The notes under the pieces: model-generated | The model's database searches: none | What the model was told of the DNA's origin: nothing | What the model saw: only the letters and a program-made list of their open reading frames with translations | Program-made: the position numbers and the translations under genes | In this document: one piece after another, positions 14,093 through 22,453 of the stretch | Numbering within the stretch: the first letter of the stretch is position 1 | Layout of the letters: the number at the start of each line of letters is the position of its first letter | Source of the DNA: Streptomyces sp. FIT100 | Lineage (GTDB): Bacteria > Actinomycetota > Actinomycetes > Streptomycetales > Streptomycetaceae | Direction: 5' to 3' | Length of the DNA stretch: 64,000 bases | Assembly: GCF_024584805.1 (NCBI RefSeq) | Contig: NZ_CP075715.1 | Span: 4,766,526 to 4,830,525, forward strand

Positions 14093-15913
14093 ATGATCGG
14101 TCCCATGCCCGAGCACGCGCCCGAGCCTGCGCCCGCGCCGCCCGAGGACCGTGAGCTCAGCCCGTACACGGGCTGGACCCGCGACCACTGGGAAGCCACG
14201 GCGGACCGGCTCCTGCTGGCCGTCCGCCCGTACACCTCGCGCCACCACGGACTGATCAACCTCCCCGGCCCGCGCCCCAGTTCGTCCGGAGTCCGCTCGG
14301 ACGGACTCGAAGGCTACGCCCGTACGCTCCTCCTCGCCGCCTTCCGGGTCGCCGGGGCCGGCGGCGCCGATCCGTACGGCCATCTCGACCGGTACGCCGA
14401 AGGGCTCGCCTCCGGAACGGCCCCCGGCCGCCACCGCGCCGCCGACGCCTGGCCCCAGATGGCCGACACGCCCCAGGCGATCGTCGAATCCGCGTCCGTC
14501 GCGATCTCGCTGCGCCTGACCCGCCCCTGGCTCTGGGACGCCCTCGACGACGCCACCCGGCAGCGCACCGCCGACTGGCTGATGTCCGCCCTCGGCCCGT
14601 CCCCGGTCGACAACAACTGGTGGTTCTTCGGCCTCACCGTCGCCGGCTTCCTCCAGGACGCCGGCATCGAGACCGACCGCGCCCGGCGCACCATCGAGCG
14701 CTCACTCGCCCGCGTCGAGGACTGGTACCTGGGCGACGGCTGGTACAGCGACGGGGCCGGGCGGGCCTTCGACCACTACAACGCCTGGGCCCTGCACTTC
14801 TACCCCGTCCTGCACGCCCATCTCGCCGGCGACAAGGCCATGCTCGACCGGTACGGCCCCCGCCTGCGCACCCATCTCGACGCCTACGGGCGCCTGTTCG
14901 GCGCCGACGGTTCGCCCATGCCGTTCGGGCGCTCCCTGACCTATCGCTTCGCCGCCGCGGCCGCCCCCTGGCTCGGCGCCCTCACCGGCCACACCCCGCT
15001 CACCCCCGGCGCCACCCGCCGCCTCGCCTCCGGCGCCCTGCGCCACTTCCTCGACCGGGGCGCCACCGACGAGCGAGGACTGCTCACGCTCGGCTGGCAC
15101 GGCCCGTACGAACCCGTCCTCCAGTCCTACTCGGGACCGGGCTCCCCCTACTGGGCCTCCAAGGGCTTCGCCGGGCTCCTCCTGCCGCCCGGCCACCCCG
15201 CCTGGACCGCCCGCGAGGAGCCGCTGCCCGCCGAGACCGCGGACGCCGTCACCCCGCTCGCCGGGCCGGGGCTGCTCGTCCAGTCCACCGCCGCCGACGG
15301 GCTCGTACGCCTCCACAACCACGGCTCCAGCCAGCGCGCCATGGACGACGACCCCTGCTACGCCCGCTTCGCCTACTCCACCCGCACCGGCCCCGCCGCC
15401 GACGACAACCACTTCGCCCTGGTCGTCGCCGGCCGGCCCACCCGGCGCGGGGCCCCCGAGCCCGAAGGGTCAGGACCCGACTGGGCCGCCTCGTCCCACA
15501 CCCCGCACCCCGGCATCCGCGTCCACTCCCTGACGCTCGCCCATGGCCGCGCCGAGGTCCGCGCCCATCTCGTCACCGGAGCCCCCGAAGGCACCCCGGC
15601 GCGCCAGACCGGCTGGGCCACCACCCCCGACGGGCCGACCGCCCAGCTCCAGCCGGTGCACGGCTACACCGTGCGCAGCACCTCCGACACCGGCCCCACC
15701 CTCCAGGGCCCGCTCAGCCGCACCGCCGCACTCCACGGCACGACCGGCGACGGACCCGCGACGCTCTTCGTCGCCCTCGCCTCGCTCACCGACGAGCCCG
15801 ACCCCGCGCCCGTCACCGCGCTGGCCGACGTCGAGGTCACCGACCGCACGCTCACGGTGACCTGGCAGGACGGGACTACCGCGGTCCGTACTTGCGGCCC
15901 GCCCTGGAGCTGA
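14093..15913 (+). CDS. DUF2264-domain protein, probable polysaccharide-degradation accessory enzyme
   Basis: A 606-residue protein. ATG 14093 is chosen (ATG 14105 is also possible); further upstream runs into the operator. The N-terminal 350 residues have the DUF2264 pattern (GWTRDHWEATADRLLLAVRPYTSRHHGLINLPGP, DNNWWFFGLTVAGFL, GDGWYSDGAGRAFDHYNAWALHFYPVLHAH), an alpha/alpha-toroid related to uronyl hydrolases and lyases. The C-terminal 250 residues look beta-rich. No signal peptide is visible, so it is probably cytoplasmic. The divergent regulator suggests sugar induction. Its end overlaps the convergent SDR gene by 38 bases. Confidence 0.85.
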   Translation: MIGPMPEHAPEPAPAPPEDRELSPYTGWTRDHWEATADRLLLAVRPYTSRHHGLINLPGPRPSSSGVRSDGLEGYARTLLLAAFRVAGAGGADPYGHLDRYAEGLASGTAPGRHRAADAWPQMADTPQAIVESASVAISLRLTRPWLWDALDDATRQRTADWLMSALGPSPVDNNWWFFGLTVAGFLQDAGIETDRARRTIERSLARVEDWYLGDGWYSDGAGRAFDHYNAWALHFYPVLHAHLAGDKAMLDRYGPRLRTHLDAYGRLFGADGSPMPFGRSLTYRFAAAAAPWLGALTGHTPLTPGATRRLASGALRHFLDRGATDERGLLTLGWHGPYEPVLQSYSGPGSPYWASKGFAGLLLPPGHPAWTAREEPLPAETADAVTPLAGPGLLVQSTAADGLVRLHNHGSSQRAMDDDPCYARFAYSTRTGPAADDNHFALVVAGRPTRRGAPEPEGSGPDWAASSHTPHPGIRVHSLTLAHGRAEVRAHLVTGAPEGTPARQTGWATTPDGPTAQLQPVHGYTVRSTSDTGPTLQGPLSRTAALHGTTGDGPATLFVALASLTDEPDPAPVTALADVEVTDRTLTVTWQDGTTAVRTCGPPWS

Positions 15914-16649
15914 CCCCGCCCAGCAGACCGCGCGGCGCCAGCTTCACGACGCCCATCAGCGCCTTGTAGCGCGGGTCCGGGATCGACAGCGACTTCCCGC
16001 GAGCCAGATCGGCGAGCGCCGCCGACACCAGCTTGTCGGCGTCCAGCCACATCCAGCCCGGGATGCTGTCCGTGCCCATCCCCGCCCGCTGGTGGAACTC
16101 GGTCCGTACGAAGCCGGGGCACAGCGCCATCAGCCGCACCCCCGTGCCCGCCAGATCGCGCGCCGCGCCCTGCGTGAACTGCACGCCCCACGCCTTGGAC
16201 GCCCCGTACGTCCCGCGCGGCAGGAACGCCGCCACCGACGCGACGTTCACCACCCCGCCCCGGCCCCGCTCCCGCATCGACCCCGCGGCCGCCGACGTCA
16301 GCCGCAGCACGGCCTCGCAGTGCACCTTCAGCATCCGCAGCTCATCGGCCATGGACACCTCCAGATACCGCCCCTTGTTGCCGAATCCGGCGTTGTTCAC
16401 GAGCAGGTCGACCGGGCGGCGGCGGTCGGCGAGCCGCGCCTCCACCGAGGCGATCCCGGCCTCCTCGGCCAGGTCCGCGCTCAGCACCTCCGCCTCGATG
16501 CCGTGCCGGTCGTGGAGCTCGGTCGCCTGCTCCTGGAGCCGCTTGGTGTCCCGCGCCACCAGGACCAGATCGTGCCCGTCGGCCGCGAGGCGCCGCGCGA
16601 AGGCGGCGCCGATGCCGGCGGTCGCGCCGGTAATCAGTGCTGTCGTCAT
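15876..16649 (-). CDS. Short-chain dehydrogenase/reductase (SDR)
   Basis: A 257-residue classical SDR. ALITGATAGIGAAFAR is the TGxxxGxG cofactor loop, NNAGFG the structural motif, and a Ser is followed by YGASKAWGVQF, giving the catalytic Tyr and Lys. CPGFVRTEFHQRAG follows. The early LVARDTKRL suggests NADP preference. The substrate is unknown. I start at ATG 16649; GTG 16658 is possible. A MOSC gene lies 61 bases upstream on the same strand. Confidence 0.88.
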   Translation of the reverse strand: MTTALITGATAGIGAAFARRLAADGHDLVLVARDTKRLQEQATELHDRHGIEAEVLSADLAEEAGIASVEARLADRRRPVDLLVNNAGFGNKGRYLEVSMADELRMLKVHCEAVLRLTSAAAGSMRERGRGGVVNVASVAAFLPRGTYGASKAWGVQFTQGAARDLAGTGVRLMALCPGFVRTEFHQRAGMGTDSIPGWMWLDADKLVSAALADLARGKSLSIPDPRYKALMGVVKLAPRGLLGGVSSRAGRKYGPR

Positions 16650-16710
16650 ACGCGGCACGTTAGTGCCCCGCGTGCGTGTACGACGCGTCAGGCCGGTGCC
16701 GCAACGGCCG

Positions 16711-17376
16711 CTACGGCGCCCCGTACTTGGCTACGTACTCCCGCGCGTCCCTCAGCTGCTCCGGATGGAGTGCCTCGCCCGCCGCGAGCACCTGCGGCAG
16801 CAGCTCCCGCTCGGTGGTGCCGGCCCGGAAGGACAGCGAGACGGTGACGTCGTGGTCGGGGCGGTGCACGATCTCGACCGGATCGCCCGCGCTGATCCAG
16901 CCGGGCTCGATCACCCTCAGATAGGCGCCGGGGGCGGCCTGCGCCGTGAAGCGCCGCACCCAGCCCCGCTCGCCGAGCCAACTGGCGAACGTACGGCAGG
17001 GGATGCGCCCGCAGACGACCTCGAGCACCAGGTCGGGGCCGATGCGCCAGCGCTCGCCGACCTTCGCGCCGTTCACGTCGAGCCCGGTGGTCGTGAGGTT
17101 CTCGCCGAAGCAGCCGTTGGCGAGCGGGCGCCCCAGCTCGCGCTCCCAGAAATCCAGGTCCTCGCGCGCGAAGGCGTACACCGCCTGGTCGTTGCCGCCG
17201 TGATGGCGCAGCTCGCACACCACGTCCCCGTCGAGGCCGCTGCCCCCCGTCCCCTTGGGTCCGGGAGCCGAGACCCGGACCGGCCCGTCCGCGGGGCGCT
17301 TGTCGATCCCGGTGGCGCCGATGTCGGCGTAGTCGACGGCCTTGCGGTGCCCCAGATTCACGCTCAACAGCTTCAT
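16711..17376 (-). CDS. MOSC-domain protein (YiiM-like)
   Basis: A 221-residue stand-alone MOSC protein. GLDGDVVCELRHHGGNDQAVYAFAREDLDFWERELGR, NGCFGENLTTTGLD and GRIPCRTFASWLGE are classic, including the conserved Cys that handles sulfur or the molybdenum cofactor. YiiM-type proteins reduce N-hydroxylated bases with molybdenum cofactor. It is divergent from a LysR regulator 79 bases away that may control it. Confidence 0.9.
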   Translation of the reverse strand: MKLLSVNLGHRKAVDYADIGATGIDKRPADGPVRVSAPGPKGTGGSGLDGDVVCELRHHGGNDQAVYAFAREDLDFWERELGRPLANGCFGENLTTTGLDVNGAKVGERWRIGPDLVLEVVCGRIPCRTFASWLGERGWVRRFTAQAAPGAYLRVIEPGWISAGDPVEIVHRPDHDVTVSLSFRAGTTERELLPQVLAAGEALHPEQLRDAREYVAKYGAP

Positions 17377-17443
17377 GGCCCCACGCTAGATGCTCCCCGT
17401 CAAAGTGTCGACGCAGTATTTCCCGCCTTCCCCAAGTACGCCT

Positions 17444-17449
17444 TATGCT
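17444..17449 (+). promoter_or_regulatory. -10 element for leaderless LysR gene
   Basis: TATGCT ends six bases before the GTG at 17456, and no Shine-Dalgarno is present, so the mRNA probably begins at the start codon. Confidence 0.5.
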
Positions 17450-17455
17450 TGAGCG

Positions 17456-18346
17456 GTGATCGAGGCCCGTCATCTCCGTGTCCTGCGCGCCGTCGCCGCC
17501 ACCGGCTCCTTCTCGGCCGCGGCGCGCGAACTGGGCTGCACCCAGCCCGCCGTCAGCCAGCAGATGAAGGCGCTCGAATCGTCCGCGGGCACACCGCTGC
17601 TGGTCCGTACGGGCCGCGAGATGCGCCTCACCCAGGCGGGTGAGGCCCTGGTGCGCCACGCCGCCGGAATCCTCGCCGGGCTGACCGCCGCCGAGGAGGA
17701 GGTCGCGGCGATCGCCGGACTGCGGGCCGGCCGGGTCCGCCTCGTCTCGTTCCCGAGCGGCAGCTCGACCCTGGTGCCGACGGCGCTCGCCGCCCTGCGC
17801 GCGGCACACCCCGGCACCCGGGTCTCGCTCGTCGAGGCGGAGCCGCCCCGCTCGGAGGAGATGCTGCGCGACGGCGACTGCGATGTGGCGCTGGCCTTCC
17901 GTTACGGGTCCGCCGGCGCGGAGTGGGCGGACCTGGTCGTACGGCCGCTGCTCAGCGACCGGCTGGTCGGTCTGGTCCCCGAGGGGCACCGGCTCGCGGA
18001 CGCCGGGTCGGTCTCGATCGGCGAGCTGGCCGACGAACCCTGGATCGCGGGCTGCCCGCGCTGCCGCGGCCAACTCGTCGCGGTCTGCGAGGAGTCCGGC
18101 TTCACTCCCAGGATCGACTTCGCCACGGACGACTACCCGTCCGTGGTCGGACTCGTCGGCGCGGGACTCGGCGTGGCGGTGCTGCCGGGTCTTGCGCTGG
18201 AGTCGGTGCTGCCCAAGGGCGCGCGGACGGTCGCGCTGGAGCCGTCCGTCCACCGCGAGATCGTCGCTCTGACCCTCCCCGATCTGGCTCATGTGCCCAC
18301 GGTCGCGGCCACCCTGGACCAGCTGGCCCTGGCCGCCGCACGCTGA
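17456..18346 (+). CDS. LysR-family transcriptional regulator
   Basis: A 296-residue LTTR. Residues 1-60 are the winged helix (MIEARHLRVLRAVAATGSFSAAARELGCTQPAVSQQMKALE). The effector domain follows from about residue 90 (RAGRVRLVSFPSGSSTLVPTALAALRAAHPG), with a Cys pair in GCPRCRGQ near residue 201 that could act in redox or metal sensing. GTG 17456 appears leaderless. The divergent MOSC gene is the likely target. Confidence 0.92.
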   Translation: MIEARHLRVLRAVAATGSFSAAARELGCTQPAVSQQMKALESSAGTPLLVRTGREMRLTQAGEALVRHAAGILAGLTAAEEEVAAIAGLRAGRVRLVSFPSGSSTLVPTALAALRAAHPGTRVSLVEAEPPRSEEMLRDGDCDVALAFRYGSAGAEWADLVVRPLLSDRLVGLVPEGHRLADAGSVSIGELADEPWIAGCPRCRGQLVAVCEESGFTPRIDFATDDYPSVVGLVGAGLGVAVLPGLALESVLPKGARTVALEPSVHREIVALTLPDLAHVPTVAATLDQLALAAAR

Positions 18347-18424
18347 ACTCCCCTACGCCCGGCCGCCGATGGGTCGGCCGATCGGTGCAGGAACGTTTCT
18401 TCGAAGGTGTGTCAAGTGTCCGCG

Positions 18425-18751
18425 TCAACCGTGTCCGGTGACGCCGCCGGCGCTCGACGCCGGGATCAGACGGTTCCGTGCCCGCCCCATGAGCTCCTCA
18501 CGCTCGTCCTCCGTCAGTCCGCCCCATACCCCGTAGGGCTCCCGCACTGCCAGCGCGTGGGCCGCGCACTCCGCGCGCACCGGGCACCTCATGCAGACCT
18601 CTTTCGCCGAGTTCTCGCGCGCACTCCTTGCCGCGCCGCGTTCCCCCTCGGGATGGAAGAAGAGAGAGCTGTCTACCCCACGGCACGCCGCGAGCAGCTG
18701 CCAGTCCCACAGATCGGCGTTCGGTCCGGGAAGGCGGGAGAAATCTGCCAT
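18425..18751 (-). CDS. whiD: Sporulation regulator WhiD (WhiB-like iron-sulfur protein)
   Basis: A 108-residue Wbl protein with four cluster-binding Cys (Cys23, Cys53, Cys56, Cys62) in the CX29CX2CX5C pattern and the GVWGG turn (residues 74-78). WhiD carries an oxygen- and NO-sensitive [4Fe-4S] cluster, binds the principal sigma factor HrdB and is needed for spore maturation. Position immediately beside bldM is diagnostic in Streptomyces. The Mycobacterium counterpart in the same synteny is WhiB3. ATG 18751 follows AAGGGG. Confidence 0.96.
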   Translation of the reverse strand: MADFSRLPGPNADLWDWQLLAACRGVDSSLFFHPEGERGAARSARENSAKEVCMRCPVRAECAAHALAVREPYGVWGGLTEDEREELMGRARNRLIPASSAGGVTGHG

Positions 18752-18801
18752 AGCGCATGTCCCCTTGTAGCCGTGCTGAGTGGATGCCTGAGCTCCGACC
18801 G

Positions 18802-18826
18802 TACATCTACGGTGTTAGTAGATGTA
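18802..18826. promoter_or_regulatory. Perfect 9-bp inverted repeat upstream of whiD
   Basis: TACATCTAC, seven bases, GTAGATGTA, 51 bases before the whiD start. The region is notably AT-rich for this DNA. It is a likely binding site for a developmental regulator in the whiD-bldM gap, but I cannot assign one; the left half does not fit the BldD consensus. Confidence 0.5.
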
Positions 18827-18981
18827 AATATGACTCATTGCGAATCTAGCCACAGACACTGACAAAAGGGAAGAAAAGCCGCTAAATGGGGGCACAGGGC
18901 CCGGACAAGGCCCTGGTGGGCCGTGTTGCGCGTCTCCGTGCGCGAGTCCTCACGTAGAGTGCCGAAGGTGCCCGTCGTACC

Positions 18982-19009
18982 CGTAACTCTTTCGAGTGAC
19001 CGTCGTTGA
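18982..19009 (+). promoter_or_regulatory. Sigma-BldN promoter of bldM
   Basis: CGTAAC at 18982-18987 and CGTTGA at 19004-19009 are separated by exactly 16 bases, matching the known BldN-dependent bldM promoter. It lies 125 bases upstream of the bldM ATG. Confidence 0.88.
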
Positions 19010-19133
19010 GAGTGCGGAGCGGTTGAGAGAACAAGCACTCGGGCAGAAGTTCCGGGAGCGTCAACCGCACAGGTGACGATACGTAACCAGCCTGGAGGCT
19101 CAAGGTGACGCGCATCAGCTGCGGAGGGCGGCC

Positions 19134-19745
19134 ATGACATCCGTCCTCGTCTGCGACGACTCCCCGCTCGCCCGAGAGGCGCTCCGCCGCGCGGTGGCAA
19201 CCGTGCCCGGCGTAGAGCGCGTGACGACCGCGGCCAACGGCGAGGAAGTCCTCCGCCGCTGGGGCGCCGACCGCTCGGACCTGATTCTGATGGACGTACG
19301 CATGCCCGGACTGGGCGGCGTCGAGACGGTCCGCCGGCTGCTCTCCGCCGACCCCGGCGCCCGGATCATCATGCTCACCGTCGCCGAGGACCTCGACGGC
19401 GTCGCGCTCGCCGTGGCCGCCGGCGCCCGTGGCTATCTGCACAAGGACGCCTCGCGTGCCGAGCTGCGGGCCACGGTCACCCAGGCGCTCGCCGACCCGA
19501 CCTGGCGGCTCGCCCCGCGCCGGCTGCGCTCGGCGGAGATGGGCGCCGCGCCCACGCTCACCGCGCGCGAGATCCAGGTGCTGGAGGGCATGAGCCACGG
19601 CAGGTCCAACGCCGAGATCGGGCGCGAGCTGTTCCTCTCCGAGGACACGGTGAAGACGCACGCCAGGCGGCTGTTCAAGAAGCTGGGCGCCTCGGACCGG
19701 GCGCACGCGGTCGCGCTCGGATTCCGCTGGGGCCTGGTCCGCTGA
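19134..19745 (+). CDS. bldM: Developmental response regulator BldM
   Basis: A 203-residue response regulator, the same length as S. coelicolor BldM. The receiver domain is at 1-120 with Asp54 in the phosphorylation position (LILMDVRMPG), and a LuxR-type HTH at about 140-200 (LTAREIQVLEGMSHGRSNAEIGRELFLSEDTVKTHARRLFKKLG). BldM acts early as a homodimer and late as a heterodimer with WhiI in aerial-hypha and spore development. No kinase lies nearby, as expected. ATG 19134 follows GGAGGG. Confidence 0.96.
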   Translation: MTSVLVCDDSPLAREALRRAVATVPGVERVTTAANGEEVLRRWGADRSDLILMDVRMPGLGGVETVRRLLSADPGARIIMLTVAEDLDGVALAVAAGARGYLHKDASRAELRATVTQALADPTWRLAPRRLRSAEMGAAPTLTAREIQVLEGMSHGRSNAEIGRELFLSEDTVKTHARRLFKKLGASDRAHAVALGFRWGLVR

Positions 19746-19954
19746 GCGGTGCCCGGCCCGCCCGGGGCGACCCGGCCGCCACTCGGCGGACCGGGTGCGC
19801 GCCCACCCCGCCTGCCTGCCGGCGGGCGGGGCGACCGCGGTCCGTACACATCCGTACGCGTCCGCGCGCACACGTTTCCCGCGGAATGCCGCATCCTTGA
19901 GATGTGGAGTTCCTCGGGGACGAGTATGTCGAGCGCAAGGGGAGGGCGCAGGAG

Positions 19955-20632
19955 ATGACTTCCGGCGCACCTGCTCATAACGCTTCGGTGCACAACCACG
20001 GACCTGGTGCCGCGGACCAGCGGCAGCCAAGGCACCATGGACCGATGCGCAACGACGAGGCGGCGAATGCCCACGGGGCCATCGGTGCTCTCGTCCTTCG
20101 TGCCGTCGACGGCGACGAGCAGGCCACGCACGACCTGCTGGCCCATGTGCACCCGCTCGCCCTGCGGTACTGCCGCACCCGGCTGAACCGGCTGCCAGGT
20201 GATGCCCGCCACTTCGTGGAGGACCTCGCGCAGGAAGTCTGCGTCGCGGTCCTCATGGCGCTCCCGCGCTACAAGGACACCGGACGCCCGTTCGAGGCGT
20301 TCGTCTTCGCCATCGCCTCGCACAAGGTCGCCGACCTCCAGCGGGCCGCGATGCGGCACCCCGGCTCCACGGCCGTGCCCTCCGACGAGATGCCCGAGCG
20401 CCCCGACGACTCGCTCGGCCCCGAGGAGCGGGCGCTCCTCAGCGACGACGCCGAGTGGGCCAAGCGGCTCCTCGCCAATCTTCCCGAGAACCAGCGCGAG
20501 CTGCTGGTGCTGCGGGTCGCCGTCGGGCTGACCGCCGAGGAGACCGGACAGATGCTGGGGATGTCGCCGGGTGCGGTGCGGGTGGCACAGCACCGGGCGC
20601 TGAGCAGGCTGCGGGCGCTGGCGGAGCAGTAG
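19955..20632 (+). CDS. shbA: ECF sigma factor, probably ShbA (SigD homologue)
   Basis: An ECF sigma factor of 225 residues from ATG 19955, which has GGGGAGGG eight bases upstream. Alternatives are 20045, where conserved sequence appears to begin, and 19904. Sigma2 is at about residues 45-130 (QATHDLLAHVHPLALRYCRTRLNR, then FVEDLAQEVCVAVLMALPRYK) and sigma4 at the end (LPENQRELLVLRVAVGLTAEETGQMLGMSPGAVRVAQHRALSRL). Its place between bldM and guaB matches mycobacterial sigD and S. griseus shbA, which drives hrdB transcription. The symbol rests on synteny and memory of the family. Confidence 0.85.
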   Translation: MTSGAPAHNASVHNHGPGAADQRQPRHHGPMRNDEAANAHGAIGALVLRAVDGDEQATHDLLAHVHPLALRYCRTRLNRLPGDARHFVEDLAQEVCVAVLMALPRYKDTGRPFEAFVFAIASHKVADLQRAAMRHPGSTAVPSDEMPERPDDSLGPEERALLSDDAEWAKRLLANLPENQRELLVLRVAVGLTAEETGQMLGMSPGAVRVAQHRALSRLRALAEQ

Positions 20633-20845
20633 CCGACCGTCCGCGACCAACCGTCCGCGACCGACCGTCCGGGTCCACCCGTCCGGATACTCGTTCGCGA
20701 CCACCGTCCGCGTCCGTACACGTACGTTTGCGGCGTCCGTGTGAACGTACAAAGCTTCCGGGTGATCTTGATCGTGGAATGAGACACCCCGGGTTCCCGT
20801 TAGCATGGACATCCGCACCGATCAAGGCCATTTGGGGAAGGTGTC

Positions 20846-22348
20846 ATGACTGCCAACGTCGACGGAGTGCCCGAGAAATTCGCGACACTCGGGCTGACCT
20901 ACGACGACGTGCTGCTGCTGCCCGGCGCGTCCGACATGGCGCCCGACCAGATCGACACCTCCTCGTTCATCTCCAGGAACGTCCGGGTGAACATCCCGCT
21001 GCTGTCCGCCGCCATGGACAAGGTGACCGAGTCCCGGATGGCCATCGCGATGGCCCGCCAGGGCGGCGTCGGCGTGCTGCACCGCAATCTCTCCATCGCC
21101 GACCAGGCCAACCAGGTCGACCTGGTGAAGCGCTCCGAGTCCGGCATGGTCACCGACCCGATCACGGTGCACCCCGACGCGACGCTCGCCCAGGCCGACG
21201 CGATCTGCGCCAAGTTCCGCATCAGCGGCGTCCCCGTCACGGACCCCGCGGGCAAGCTGCTCGGCATCGTCACCAACCGCGACATGGCCTTCGAGTCGGA
21301 CCGCAGCCGCCAGGTGCGCGAGGTCATGACCCCGATGCCGCTGGTCACGGGCAAGGTCGGCATCTCCGGCGTGGACGCCATGGAGCTGCTGCGCCGCCAC
21401 AAGATCGAGAAGCTTCCGCTCGTCGACGACCAGGGCGTCCTCAAGGGCCTGATCACCGTCAAGGACTTCGTCAAGGCGGAGAAGTACCCGAACGCGGCGA
21501 AGGACAAGGAAGGCCGGCTGCTCGTCGGTGCCGCCGTCGGTGTCGCGGGTGACGCGTTCGAGCGCGCCCAGGCCCTGATCGAGGCCGGTGTCGACTTCAT
21601 CGTCGTGGACACGGCACACGGCCACTCCAAGCTGGTCGGCGACATGATCGCCAAGATCAAGTCGAACGCCTCCGTGGATGTCATCGGCGGCAACGTCGCC
21701 ACCCGCGACGGCGCCCAGGCGCTCGTCGACGCGGGCGTGGACGGCATCAAGGTCGGCGTCGGCCCCGGCTCGATCTGTACGACCCGCGTGGTCGCCGGCA
21801 TCGGCGTCCCCCAGGTCACGGCGATCTACGAGGCGTCGCTGGCCGCCAAGGCGGCGGGCATCCCGGTCATCGGCGACGGCGGTCTGCAGTACTCCGGAGA
21901 CATCGCCAAGGCGCTCGTCGCCGGTGCCGACACGGTGATGCTGGGCTCGCTCCTCGCGGGCTGCGAGGAGTCCCCGGGCGAGCTGCTGTTCATCAACGGC
22001 AAGCAGTTCAAGTCGTACCGCGGCATGGGCTCGCTGGGTGCCATGCAGTCCCGTGGCGAGCAGCGCTCCTTCTCCAAGGACCGGTACTTCCAGGAGGGCG
22101 TCGCCTCCGACGAGAAGCTCGTGCCCGAGGGCATCGAGGGCCAGGTGGCCTACCGCGGTCCGCTCTCCGCGGTCGTCCACCAGCTGGTCGGCGGTCTGCG
22201 CCAGTCCATGTTCTATGTCGGCGGCCGGACGGTGCCGGAGCTGCAGGACCGCGGCAGGTTCGTACGGATCACGTCGGCGGGGCTCAAGGAGAGCCACCCG
22301 CACGACATCCAGATGACCGTCGAGGCGCCGAACTACAGCAGGAAGTAG
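20846..22348 (+). CDS. guaB: Inosine-5'-monophosphate dehydrogenase GuaB
   Basis: A 500-residue IMPDH making XMP from IMP, the committed step to GMP. The (beta/alpha)8 barrel is interrupted by two CBS domains at about residues 105-220. GVGPGSICTTRVVAGIGVPQ carries the catalytic Cys, and a flap region GMGSLGAMQSRGEQRSFSKDRYFQ follows. It is full length. A second guaB-like gene follows after a terminator, and guaA lies at 41146. Confidence 0.98.
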   Translation: MTANVDGVPEKFATLGLTYDDVLLLPGASDMAPDQIDTSSFISRNVRVNIPLLSAAMDKVTESRMAIAMARQGGVGVLHRNLSIADQANQVDLVKRSESGMVTDPITVHPDATLAQADAICAKFRISGVPVTDPAGKLLGIVTNRDMAFESDRSRQVREVMTPMPLVTGKVGISGVDAMELLRRHKIEKLPLVDDQGVLKGLITVKDFVKAEKYPNAAKDKEGRLLVGAAVGVAGDAFERAQALIEAGVDFIVVDTAHGHSKLVGDMIAKIKSNASVDVIGGNVATRDGAQALVDAGVDGIKVGVGPGSICTTRVVAGIGVPQVTAIYEASLAAKAAGIPVIGDGGLQYSGDIAKALVAGADTVMLGSLLAGCEESPGELLFINGKQFKSYRGMGSLGAMQSRGEQRSFSKDRYFQEGVASDEKLVPEGIEGQVAYRGPLSAVVHQLVGGLRQSMFYVGGRTVPELQDRGRFVRITSAGLKESHPHDIQMTVEAPNYSRK

Positions 22349-22359
22349 CGCGAGCGTTT

Positions 22360-22401
22360 CGTGAGGGGCGGTTCCGGGGATTCCCGGGACCGCCCCTCAC
22401 G
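22360..22401 (+). terminator. Terminator between guaB and guaB-like gene
   Basis: CGTGAGGGGCGGTTCC pairs with GGGACCGCCCCTCACG, giving a stem of about 15 bp with a short loop. No T run follows, as is common in Streptomyces. Confidence 0.85.
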
Positions 22402-22453
22402 TGTGTGTCGGGGATACTGGTAGGCGCAGACGTAGAGGGAAAGGCCACACATC

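Noticed and set aside
18802..18826. BldD box upstream of whiD
   Set aside because: Only the right half matches the BldD consensus; the left half fails at several positions.
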